Source: Vulcanimicrobiota bacterium (lineage in GTDB: Bacteria > Vulcanimicrobiota > Xenobia > Xenobiales > JADMJV01). From it: 64,000 nucleotides of DNA. A program made the position numbers and the translations under genes. The stretch's first letter is position 1. Each line of letters opens with the position of its first letter. The notes below the pieces were generated by a model. That model was not told where the DNA came from. It did no database searches and was given only the letters and a program-made list of their open reading frames with translations. Positions 49,700 to 57,266 of the stretch are shown here, in pieces. The stretch spans positions 62,001-126,000 of the forward strand of contig JAFKGI010000021.1 of the NCBI GenBank assembly GCA_017307785.1. Direction: 5' to 3'.

Positions 49700-51069
49700 G
49701 TTCCCTTTCTCGGGTCTGCCAGCGCATTCAGAAGCACCCCGCCTTTGATCTGACGGTGGTGGTCCTGATCGCCATCAACCTGCTGCTGCTCTTCCCGGAA
49801 ATCGCTCTTCCTCGACTGGATTCGACTCGCCTGGCCATCGGCATCATCCAGGAAACCATTACCGCTCTTTTCTGTCTGGAACTGAGCATTCGCTTCCTGG
49901 CGCTGGGCAAACCGCGCCGTTTTTTCCGCGAGTACTGGGTGGACATTTTGGCGGTGCTGCCGGTCTTGCGCGTTTTCCGGGTGTTCCGATTCATGAAGCT
50001 GTTCCGGCTGTTTCGCCTCTTCCGGCTGGTGCGAATCCTGGGCAAGCGCACCCGCCTGACGCGTCGCCTCTTCCGCTACGGTGGCGGAGAGTATCTGCTG
50101 CTGGGCTTTTTTCTGGCTTTCGCGGTCTCTCTGGGAGCACTGGGTCTGACCTGGTTCGATGGCGCTCACAGCGGCTACGGCGCGATGGAAGAGTCCTTTT
50201 GGACGGCACTTTTCTCCACCGTGGCGGCGGAGTACATTACCAGCTATCCACGCACGCTGGGTGGCAAAGTCATCGTGGTCTTCCTGGAATTGGCCGGTCT
50301 CTGTCTCTTCGCCGTGCTGACCGGCACGGCATCCGTTCTATTGATTGATAAGATAAGGGAAGGAACCAGTATGGGAGCACTTTCGCCCGAAGACATGGAG
50401 GGCCACGTGCTGGTCTGCGGTTGGAACAGCGGTTCGGCCGCCACAGTGGCCCGCTTGCAGCGGCATCCGGACTTTCGCGAGAAGCCTTTTGTGTTGATTG
50501 CGGAGCGCGAGGACTTTACGGGAATCCGGCAATTGCCGCTGCCTGATCAGGTGGTCTGCCTGCGCGAAGACTTTACCCGTGCCGAGGTTTTGCGCAAGGC
50601 GAATGTGGCCCAGGCAGCCGTAGCTCTGCTCTTTTGCGACAATTCGCGTGGCAGTCGTCAGGACGCCGACGCGCGCACGGTACTGGCGGCGCTGACCATC
50701 GATAAACTCAACCCTAAGGTACACACCTGCGCGGAACTCTCCAACAGCGGCAATGAACACCACCTCAGTATGGCCCACGTGCGCGAGGTGGTGGTCACCC
50801 AGGATCTTTCCGGACATCTGCTGGCTCAGGCGGCGCTCAATTCGTCCAACGCGCGCCTTTTCCATCAACTGCTCAAGGCGGACAACATCCAGGCTCTAGC
50901 GGTGGAGGACGGTCTGGTGGGCAAGAGTTTCTCCGAATGCGTCTGCGAACTGGCCACCGGTCGGGGTCTGATTCTGCTAGCCATCCAGGACGCGGCGGGA
51001 GAGTTGCACATCAACCCCGACGGCCGTCAGGTGGCCGCCGGAGAGACGCTGCTCTGTTTGAGCCGCTAA
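49696..51069 (+). CDS. Voltage-gated-type ion channel with TrkA-like RCK domain and atypical filter
   Basis: About 457 residues if CTG at 49696 is used (overlapping the lipase stop). Protein-like sequence (LSRVCQRIQKHPAFDL) precedes the first GTG at 49756, but no ATG, GTG or TTG exists there. Membrane part: S1-S6-like helices to about 215, with an Arg-rich S4 (RVFRVFRFMKLFRLFRLFRL). The pore reads STVAAEYITSYP where K+ channels have TVGYGD, so the K+ signature is missing. The C-terminal half (about 225-457) has a Rossmann RCK/TrkA_N domain (VLVCGWNSGSAA) and a TrkA_C-like end. Ion selectivity is unknown. Confidence 0.85.
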   Translation: MSSLSRVCQRIQKHPAFDLTVVVLIAINLLLLFPEIALPRLDSTRLAIGIIQETITALFCLELSIRFLALGKPRRFFREYWVDILAVLPVLRVFRVFRFMKLFRLFRLFRLVRILGKRTRLTRRLFRYGGGEYLLLGFFLAFAVSLGALGLTWFDGAHSGYGAMEESFWTALFSTVAAEYITSYPRTLGGKVIVVFLELAGLCLFAVLTGTASVLLIDKIREGTSMGALSPEDMEGHVLVCGWNSGSAATVARLQRHPDFREKPFVLIAEREDFTGIRQLPLPDQVVCLREDFTRAEVLRKANVAQAAVALLFCDNSRGSRQDADARTVLAALTIDKLNPKVHTCAELSNSGNEHHLSMAHVREVVVTQDLSGHLLAQAALNSSNARLFHQLLKADNIQALAVEDGLVGKSFSECVCELATGRGLILLAIQDAAGELHINPDGRQVAAGETLLCLSR

Positions 51070-52499
51070 GCCGCTTTGCCCAGGGGATTGCCGGGCCAGG
51101 CCGGTAGCTTGGACTGACGCAGCCACTTGTCGAAGAACTCGGTCTTGTCTTTGCCGCTGACCGTGTTGACCACCTGGATGAAGTCGTCGGTGGTGACGTT
51201 CTTGCCACGGAACTGCTCGCCGTAGGTTTTCAGGCAGTTGAAGAAAGTCTCGTCTCCCAGGTCTTTGCGCAGCAAGTGCAGCGTAACGGCTCCACGGTTG
51301 TAGACGTTCTCGCTGAACATGTCGTTCTCGCCCGGATCGACCACCGGAGGGCTGTTGCGCGGGAGGAACATGTACATCTGATACATGGCGCGGTCCAGTT
51401 TCTTGAAGCTGCCATCGTGCTCATGCTTCCACTGCATGTGGGAATAGTTGGCGAAGCCTTCATTCAGCCAGATGTCTTTCCAGTTTTCGACACTGGTGGA
51501 GTTGCCCCACCACTGGTGGGCGAGTTCGTGGGCGTAGATATACTCAGCCCGTTTGTCGCCGGTGACCATGCCGCGTTCGTAGATGGGTCGGGTCTGGGTC
51601 TCCAGGGCCGCGCCGCCGACGTTGGCGTTGATGACCAGGTTGCCGTAGGTCTCGAAAGGATACTTGCCGTAGCGCTCCGAGAACCACTCCATCATTTCGG
51701 GAATGCGTTCGAAGTCCGATTTGGCTTTTTTGGCGATCGGGGTGGCGAAGAAGTTGTGGATCGGCACGCCCTCGGGACCGGTTTGCATCTGCTCTTCGAA
51801 CTTGCCCACGTTGACGGTGGAAAGATAACTGGCCATCGGATCTTTGGCATCCCACACGTAGGTGGTCTTGTCTTCGCCGACCGGATTCTTCTCGACCAGT
51901 TTACCGTTGCAGACGGCCTGAAACTCGTTGGGAACGGTCACATAGAACTTGTAGGTCGCCTTGTCGCGAGGATGATCATTGACGGGATACCAGGTGCTGG
52001 AGCCGTCGGGCTCGGAGAGCACGTAGCTGCCGCCGTCGTCGGTGGGGTTCCAGCCGATGGTGATGGGGGCATGAGTCGATTCGTAGGGCACGGGATTGCC
52101 GGCGTAGTCCACTTTGACGCTGAAATCCTGGCCGGCCAGCAAGGGCTGCTCGGGGGTAATGGTGAGTTCGCCGCCTTCGCGCTTGAACTTGGCCTCGGCA
52201 CCGTTGACGGTGATATGGGCGATGTCGAAGTTGCGGAAGTCCAGGTTGAACGTGTCCAGGTCCTGCAAAGCCTTGGCTTTCATCTCGCAACTGGCATTGA
52301 GATGATTCTTGGCGGGGTCCACGTCGAGGCGGAGTTCATAGTGGTCCGCGTCGTAACCTCCGTTACCCATGGTGGGGAAGTAGGGGTCGCCCACACCCGA
52401 GGCGCCGACTCGATCCGAGTCGGGCTGTTGAGACCCGGCAGCTTTGGTCCGGGGATGGAAGCGATGGCAACAGAAGTGTTCGGGTGACTTGACTTGCAT
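51066..52499 (-). CDS. M1-family zinc aminopeptidase
   Basis: A 477-residue gluzincin with the catalytic zinc site HELAHQWWGNSTSVENWKD and a downstream NEGFA (HExxH then Glu 19 residues later). The beta-rich N-terminal domain is at about 45-260. The usual GxMEN exopeptidase motif reads GGAALETQT, as in some bacterial M1 lineages. No signal peptide is evident; the N-terminus is Cys/His-rich (HFCCHRFHP). It lacks the large C-terminal helical domain of PepN. Its stop overlaps the channel gene stop. Peptide trimming is the likely role. Confidence 0.92.
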   Translation of the reverse strand: MQVKSPEHFCCHRFHPRTKAAGSQQPDSDRVGASGVGDPYFPTMGNGGYDADHYELRLDVDPAKNHLNASCEMKAKALQDLDTFNLDFRNFDIAHITVNGAEAKFKREGGELTITPEQPLLAGQDFSVKVDYAGNPVPYESTHAPITIGWNPTDDGGSYVLSEPDGSSTWYPVNDHPRDKATYKFYVTVPNEFQAVCNGKLVEKNPVGEDKTTYVWDAKDPMASYLSTVNVGKFEEQMQTGPEGVPIHNFFATPIAKKAKSDFERIPEMMEWFSERYGKYPFETYGNLVINANVGGAALETQTRPIYERGMVTGDKRAEYIYAHELAHQWWGNSTSVENWKDIWLNEGFANYSHMQWKHEHDGSFKKLDRAMYQMYMFLPRNSPPVVDPGENDMFSENVYNRGAVTLHLLRKDLGDETFFNCLKTYGEQFRGKNVTTDDFIQVVNTVSGKDKTEFFDKWLRQSKLPAWPGNPLGKAA

Positions 52500-52551
52500 A
52501 CCCTTATGATAGGGGGCTGCCGGGAGCCAGGGGTTACAGAATTGTTGCGCG

Positions 52552-53592
52552 TCAGCCGAGCCCTGACCATGCCTGGGCGTAAAGGCTGTGAGGAACGTCC
52601 AAATAGCCTGGATACTCGGCTCGCGCTTTCACAATTGCTTCATGCTTAAGAGTATAGCTCAACCAGGGCTCGCTGCTTTCGGCCAGCACTTCGCCATCCG
52701 GGCCGATGACCACGCTCGGCCCTCCGATAGGCGGCTCATCCAGGTCGGGGCGATTGACGCTGAGCAGGTAACAGCCGCTCAGTCGGGCCATCGCCTGCAT
52801 CACCGGCAACCAGGTCTTGTAGGTGCCCCGCTCGGTGGCCCGAGGCAGCAAGATAGCCGCCGCTCCCTGGGCTCTCAGGAACATGGCTCCAAACGGCCGC
52901 TGGATATCTGAGCAAAGCTGAACGCCTAACGGGAAGCCCAGGTCGTCGCAGACTCTCGGACCTTGCTGGCCGGGATCATAATGGTTGGCCTCCCAGAAAC
53001 CCGGCTCCTGTGGCAGATGCATCTTCTCGTAGCGCAGCTTGAGTTCGCCCTGAGGGCTATACAGCAGGGCCGTGTTGCGCCGACCCAGCAGACTCCCGCC
53101 CAGCAGCCATTTGCCGGATTGACGAGCGTGCTCGGCTTGGTCTTCGGCTCGTCCCAGGTCTTCGTCCTGAGGATCGCGTTCTGGCTGGGCCGGGCACCAA
53201 CGATGCCAGGGCAATTCCGGTAGAACCACCAGATCGGCTGCGACTTCCCGCAGAGACTCCGCGCTGGGGGCGATTCCCCGGTGCAGAGCGACCGTCAAAT
53301 CGCGCAGCGGGGTGAGCGACTGGACCTGCGTGACGGCAGCCACGGGTAGGGGCGCATAGAGATGAGGGAACCCGTTCTCCACCCGGGGCTCCTGCGGGAG
53401 CGCAGCAGGGTCGATGTGCAGCAACACCAGGTCGCTGTGGTTTCGATAATAGCGCTGCAGCGTCAATCGCCATTGGTGGGCGTAAGAAAAGTGGATGAAC
53501 CCTTCGCTGGTCAGGCTGGCCGCCGAGTAGGAACCGGAGGGCAGACTCGCCTCCCAATCCGAGCGAGCCACAATATGAAAGAGCTTGGACAT
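52552..53592 (-). CDS. DUF952-nitrilase (carbon-nitrogen hydrolase) fusion protein
   Basis: A 346-residue protein. Residues 1-98 match DUF952, a small ADP-ribosyltransferase-like fold (FHIVARSDWEASLPSGSYSA, GFIHFSYAHQ). Residues 98-346 are a CN-hydrolase domain with the triad E126 (VVLPELPW), K190 (RYEKMHLP) and C227 (QLCSDIQRP), suggesting an amidase or nitrilase acting on C-N bonds. The CN-hydrolase N-terminus is shortened. The ribosome site GGAGG lies 8-9 nt before the ATG. The leader holds a CRP-like dyad. Substrate and partner are unknown; DUF952 function is not settled. Confidence 0.88.
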   Translation of the reverse strand: MSKLFHIVARSDWEASLPSGSYSAASLTSEGFIHFSYAHQWRLTLQRYYRNHSDLVLLHIDPAALPQEPRVENGFPHLYAPLPVAAVTQVQSLTPLRDLTVALHRGIAPSAESLREVAADLVVLPELPWHRWCPAQPERDPQDEDLGRAEDQAEHARQSGKWLLGGSLLGRRNTALLYSPQGELKLRYEKMHLPQEPGFWEANHYDPGQQGPRVCDDLGFPLGVQLCSDIQRPFGAMFLRAQGAAAILLPRATERGTYKTWLPVMQAMARLSGCYLLSVNRPDLDEPPIGGPSVVIGPDGEVLAESSEPWLSYTLKHEAIVKARAEYPGYLDVPHSLYAQAWSGLG

Positions 53593-53608
53593 GGGCTCGC
53601 CTCCGGGG

Positions 53609-53626
53609 TTGTGAAAAAAATCACAA
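53609..53626. promoter_or_regulatory. Perfect CRP/FNR-type dyad upstream of the DUF952-nitrilase gene
   Basis: TTGTGA-N6-TCACAA, a perfect match to the CRP consensus half-sites TGTGA/TCACA with six A between them. It begins 17 bp upstream of the start codon, downstream of the likely transcription start, so it would repress. Confidence 0.5.
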
Positions 53627-53648
53627 TATTAGGACTAAATGAGCCAGG

Positions 53649-53677
53649 ATTATAGCATAGCCAGGGTGTTTTTGTCC
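53649..53677 (-). promoter_or_regulatory. Likely promoter of the DUF952-nitrilase gene
   Basis: On the minus strand a perfect TATAAT -10 (53654 to 53649) is preceded by a weak CGGACA -35 element at about 18 bp. The start of transcription would be near 53642, about 50 nt before the ATG. Confidence 0.5.
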
Positions 53678-53790
53678 GTGATTCGCGTCCTTGGAGGAGC
53701 CGTTATTTCTGGCTAAGATGAGCGAGTAAGGCAAGTCCCCGAAAATCTCAAGCTCTCGAGGACTGTCTCCGGCTAACCAGAGGCGATAAA

Positions 53791-53923
53791 ATGGTCCTTA
53801 CCTTTGAGTCACGTCCCGGGCCTGATCCCCCGGGCTGCCTCACACTGAAATGGTTAACGCGTTCGTATCTCTGGGCAACTGGCCGCCCCCACAAGGCTTC
53901 GTCGGACCGACGGAGCCTTTTTT
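53791..53923 (+). ncRNA. Candidate small RNA (or 45-codon ORF) ending at a strong terminator
   Basis: Both flanking genes are on the minus strand, yet a strong plus-strand terminator lies here with no plus-strand gene in front. A -10-like TAAAAT (53787-53792) would start a transcript near 53800; the inner sequence contains a CCCGGG...CCCGGG pairing. An alternative is a short frame from ATG 53791 (45 codons, AGAGG ribosome site), but its peptide is not protein-like and runs through the terminator. The rest of the 330-bp gap (53593-53790) holds the nitrilase promoter, the CRP-like dyad and a hairpin-forming stretch around 53734-53764. Confidence 0.4.
53893..53923 (+). terminator. Plus-strand rho-independent terminator
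   Basis: Stem AAGGCTTCGTC/GACGGAGCCTT (11 bp, one G-T), loop GGACC, and six T residues at the end. It borders the fliI stop, but the tail is T-rich only on the plus strand. Confidence 0.8.
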
Positions 53924-55245
53924 CATGAGCCTTGATGGGACTGGACGCACAGGCGTAAATAGTGCTCGGTCGTCTCGAAAGGAGAGAACTCCTCGAATTC
54001 TTGCTTGAGAAAGGCCTCGATCAAGGGCCTGGTGTCTACCGCTCTGTCGAGTTCTGAAGAATTGCCACGCTGGTAGGCGCCTAACTGAATGAGCTCCTTG
54101 TTTTCCTTGTAGAGCGCCATCATAGTGCGCATTTCGCGGGCCAGTTCTTTGTGTTCGGGGTTGGCCAGCTGGCTCATCAAGCGACTGATGCTGCTGAGGA
54201 TGTCCAGCGCCGGATAATGGTTCTGGTGGGCCAGGGCGCGCGAAAGCACCATGTGGCCGTCCAGAATGCCGCGCACCGTGTCTGCGATCGGCTCGTTCAT
54301 ATCGTCGCCTTCCACCAGGGTGGTATAGAGGGCGGTGATGGATCCGTCCTTGGAGCAACCGGAGCGTTCCAGCAGTTTGGGCAAGAGGGCGAAGACCGAG
54401 GGGGTGTAACCGCGGCTGGTGGGGGGTTCGCCGGCGGCCAGCCCGATTTCGCGTTGGGCCATGGCCACGCGGGTCACCGAGTCCATCAGCAGCAAGACGT
54501 CTTCTCCCTGGTCTCGGAAGGCCTCGGCGATGGCCGTGGCCACCATGGCCGCCTTGACGCGCAGCAGCGGAGACTGGTCGGAGGTGGCGGCCACCACCAC
54601 CGAGCGGGCCATGCCTTCCTCGCCCAGGGCGTGCTCCACGAATTCGCGCACCTCGCGTCCACGCTCTCCGATCAGCGCCACCACGTTGATCGAGGCCGAA
54701 CTACGGCGCGCGATCATGCCCATCAAGGTGCTCTTGCCCACCCCCGAGCCAGCAAAGAGGCCGACGCGCTGGCCCAGACCCAGGGTCAAGAGAGCGTCGA
54801 TGGCGCGCACGCCGGTCACAAACTGAGTGTCGATGGCTTTTCTTTCCAGGGCGTTGGGAGGCGGGGCGTCCAGAGGAACGCTGCGGGTGGGAGGGGGCAG
54901 GGGCTTGCCGTCCATCGGCTGGCCCATACCGTCCAGGATGCGCCCTTTCAGTTCGGGAGAAAAGCCTACCGAGAGGCTGGAGACGGACCTGCGCACGGGA
55001 CTGCCCAGGGCCACGCCGGCCGCCGAGCCCATAGGCATCAGCAGAGCCTTCTTCTCGCGGAAGCCGACCACCTCACAGGTCAGCGGTTGGCCTTGCTGGG
55101 TGTCCACCAGCAGGATGTCGCCCACGCAGCAGGTGGGGCCAGCGCTCTCGATCAGCGTTCCCACCACCTGGTCCACTTTGCCGAGGGTGGGGTAGGGCTC
55201 GAACTTATCGAGGCGAGAGTTCAGGTCTTCAAAGGCTTCACGCAT
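53923..55245 (-). CDS. fliI: Flagellar export ATPase FliI
   Basis: A 440-residue F1-beta-like ATPase that powers early steps of flagellar type III export. The P-loop FAGSGVGKSTLMG (about 163-175), a Walker-B DVLLLMDSVTR, the ALIGERGREVREF block and the SRGYTPSVF region characterise FliI/YscN. The N-terminal barrel (about 20-90) is complete. No other export gene is adjacent in this direction (the window instead continues with the divergent flagellin set), so fliI stands alone. Confidence 0.95.
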   Translation of the reverse strand: MREAFEDLNSRLDKFEPYPTLGKVDQVVGTLIESAGPTCCVGDILLVDTQQGQPLTCEVVGFREKKALLMPMGSAAGVALGSPVRRSVSSLSVGFSPELKGRILDGMGQPMDGKPLPPPTRSVPLDAPPPNALERKAIDTQFVTGVRAIDALLTLGLGQRVGLFAGSGVGKSTLMGMIARRSSASINVVALIGERGREVREFVEHALGEEGMARSVVVAATSDQSPLLRVKAAMVATAIAEAFRDQGEDVLLLMDSVTRVAMAQREIGLAAGEPPTSRGYTPSVFALLPKLLERSGCSKDGSITALYTTLVEGDDMNEPIADTVRGILDGHMVLSRALAHQNHYPALDILSSISRLMSQLANPEHKELAREMRTMMALYKENKELIQLGAYQRGNSSELDRAVDTRPLIEAFLKQEFEEFSPFETTEHYLRLCVQSHQGS

Positions 55246-55293
55246 GATCTATTTATACCATACCGAGTGGGTCGAAAAAGGAAAATTGGCCCT

Positions 55294-55320
55294 TAAGCCC
55301 CCTGAATGAGTCGCCGATAC
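55294..55320 (+). promoter_or_regulatory. Sigma-28 (FliA)-type promoter for flagellin
   Basis: TAAGCCCC (55294-55301), 11 bases, then GCCGATAC (55313-55320). It matches the TAAAGTTT-N11-GCCGATAA class with the spacing exact and the -10 box 7 of 8. Transcription would start near 55327. Confidence 0.75.
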
Positions 55321-55329
55321 CTTCAGTGT

Positions 55330-55347
55330 GCCGACACGGATGTCGGC
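55330..55347 (+). promoter_or_regulatory. CsrA-like hairpin at the 5' end of flagellin mRNA
   Basis: A perfect 7-bp stem, GCCGACA/TGTCGGC, with loop CGGA. The GGA lies in the loop, and ACACGGATGT matches most of the CsrA consensus RUACARGGAUGU. A second GGA motif is the ribosome site itself (AAGGAGGA, 55359-55366). This mirrors the two-site arrangement known for Bacillus hag. Confidence 0.5.
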
Positions 55348-55377
55348 CTTAAAGCATCAAGGAGGATTCAACTTACT

Positions 55378-57198
55378 ATGGGACTTCGCATTAACCAGAA
55401 CTTGAGCGCTCAGACCGCTCTCAGCTACGTTCGCAGCAATGACTCGGGACTGAACAAGGCCATCGAGCGCCTCAGCTCCGGTCTGCGCATCGTGCGCGGC
55501 GCCGATGACCCGGCTGGTCTGATCATCTCGGAGAAATACCGCGCTCAAGTCGAAGGTTTGGGACAGGCCATGAACAACGCCAAGGATGGCGTCAACATGG
55601 TGCAGACCGCCGAAGGATCGCTTGACGAAGTCAGCTCGATTCTGCGCAACGTCCGCAACCTGGCCCTGCACGCCGCTAACACCGGCCCCAACGACTCGGA
55701 GGCACTGGCTGCCGACCAGCAGCAGATCAAGGCCGCTCTCACGACCTTGGATCGCATCGCCAGCACCACCCAGTTCGGCTCCAAGAAGGTGCTTGACGGC
55801 TCGTCCGGCACCGTTGCCACCGTCACCGACGCCAACGTGCAGTTTGTTAGCGGAACCGACAAGACCAAGTCCAACAGCTATGCCGTGAATATTACCACGG
55901 CCGCTGCCCGAGGTCAGGTTCTTTCTGCGGCTGCTCGGACTACCCCCGAGTTTACTGGTGGCGCTGCCAGTACGCTGACCGCTGACACTTCTATCACCAT
56001 TGGCGGTGCCAACTCTAATGGTGGACTCACGGTCAATGTGGCCAACGGCGATACCCTGGACAATGTCGTCAGCAAATTAAACAACGATGACAAATTCAAA
56101 GCCGCTGGCCTGACTGCTTCGAACGCCAGTGGTAGCCTGAAGATTGTCAGTGACAAGATCGGCGGCGCCTCTGACCTGACCGTCAAGGCGGATACGGCAC
56201 AGGGGGCAACGGATCTGGGTCTCTCCACCTCGGCCGCGAACGCCACTGCTACTCCCACTGCTGGCGGTAACGCCAAGCTTCAGAAGGACGAGCTGCTCAC
56301 CTTCTCCAACGGCACCAACACCGTCAACGTGTCACTGACGGCCGGCACCACCATGTCCGCTGCCGTCAGCGCCATCAACAATGCCAACAAGACGGCCGGC
56401 ATCAAAGTCACGGCCGCCTTTGACGCTAGCTCCGGTAAGTTCTCGCTGACCAACGATGAGTACGGCTCCTCAAGCTCGGTCTTGAACACCTTCAGCTCGA
56501 ATCAGTCCGGCGCGGGCAGCACCGGACTGGCGGCTTCCGCCGGAACCAGCTACAACATCGCCGCTGGCGCTGGCGGTGGCACGGTCGGTGCGGACGTTTC
56601 CGGGACCATCGGCGGTGCAGCCGCGACCGGTAAGGGTCAGTTCCTTACCGGAAACGCCGGCACCGACGCGGAGGGGCTGCAGTTGCGCATTACTGCCAGC
56701 AGTGTTCCCGCCGGTCCTCCGGCTGGCTCACTGGGCACCGCCACGGTCGCCAACAACTCGTTGAAGTTCCAGATCGGTGCTTTCAGCGAGCAGACCGTCA
56801 ACCTGTCCATCGACTCCGTGTCTTCGGGCCGCCTCGGTACCAGCGCCACCGGAACCAAGACGATGGGCAGCAACGTCAGCCTGTCTGCCATCGACGTAAC
56901 CAACGTGTCCGGCGACGGAGCTCAGGATGCCCTCAAGGTCATCGACTCCGCCATCGGTCAAGTCAGCACGCTGCGCGCCAAGATCGGCTCCTTCCAGAAG
57001 GACGTTCTGGAAAGCACGCAGCGCAACCTGAGCGTGGCTCAGCAGAACATCCGCAACTCGGAATCCAACATCCGCGACGCCGACTTCGCCGAAGAAATGC
57101 TCAATTTCTCGCGCGGTCAAATCCTGTCGCAGACCGGCTTCTCGATGTTGACCCAGGCCAATCAGTCGGCCCAACAGGTCCTCAAACTGTTCGGTTAG
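55378..57198 (+). CDS. fliC: Flagellin
   Basis: A 606-residue filament protein. N-terminal D0/D1 (about 1-140) begins MGLRINQNLSAQTA and includes ERLSSGLRIVRGADDPAGL; C-terminal D1/D0 (about 520-606) includes NIRNSESNIRDADFAEEML and ends QSAQQVLKLFG. The middle is a long Ala/Ser/Thr/Gly-rich, FliD-like insert (D2/D3; two segments resembling flagellin hook-IN motifs). The ATG lies 12 nt after GGAGG, longer than usual. It has a sigma-28-type promoter, a leader hairpin and a terminator of its own, so it is expressed late and strongly. Divergent from fliI. Confidence 0.97.
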   Translation: MGLRINQNLSAQTALSYVRSNDSGLNKAIERLSSGLRIVRGADDPAGLIISEKYRAQVEGLGQAMNNAKDGVNMVQTAEGSLDEVSSILRNVRNLALHAANTGPNDSEALAADQQQIKAALTTLDRIASTTQFGSKKVLDGSSGTVATVTDANVQFVSGTDKTKSNSYAVNITTAAARGQVLSAAARTTPEFTGGAASTLTADTSITIGGANSNGGLTVNVANGDTLDNVVSKLNNDDKFKAAGLTASNASGSLKIVSDKIGGASDLTVKADTAQGATDLGLSTSAANATATPTAGGNAKLQKDELLTFSNGTNTVNVSLTAGTTMSAAVSAINNANKTAGIKVTAAFDASSGKFSLTNDEYGSSSSVLNTFSSNQSGAGSTGLAASAGTSYNIAAGAGGGTVGADVSGTIGGAAATGKGQFLTGNAGTDAEGLQLRITASSVPAGPPAGSLGTATVANNSLKFQIGAFSEQTVNLSIDSVSSGRLGTSATGTKTMGSNVSLSAIDVTNVSGDGAQDALKVIDSAIGQVSTLRAKIGSFQKDVLESTQRNLSVAQQNIRNSESNIRDADFAEEMLNFSRGQILSQTGFSMLTQANQSAQQVLKLFG

Positions 57199-57207
57199 TC
57201 CCTGGTC

Positions 57208-57251
57208 GGGCTCCGGGGTCTCTTTAAGGGCCCCGGAGCCCACTTTTTTTT
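57208..57251 (+). terminator. Rho-independent terminator after flagellin
   Basis: An 11-bp stem GGGCTCCGGGG (57208-57218) / CCCCGGAGCCC (57231-57241), loop of 12, then a run of eight T. It sits before the fliD ribosome site, so fliD expression depends on read-through or another promoter. Confidence 0.9.
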
Positions 57252-57266
57252 CTAAAGGAGGATGCT

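Noticed and set aside
53593..53922. c-di-GMP riboswitch in front of the flagellar genes
   Set aside because: The conserved GEMM core sequence was not found, and the orientation does not lead into any plus-strand gene.
54151..55296. Plus-strand frame opposite fliI, rich in His, Gln and Gly
   Set aside because: Composition is that of a reverse-complement shadow, and fliI is complete on the other strand.
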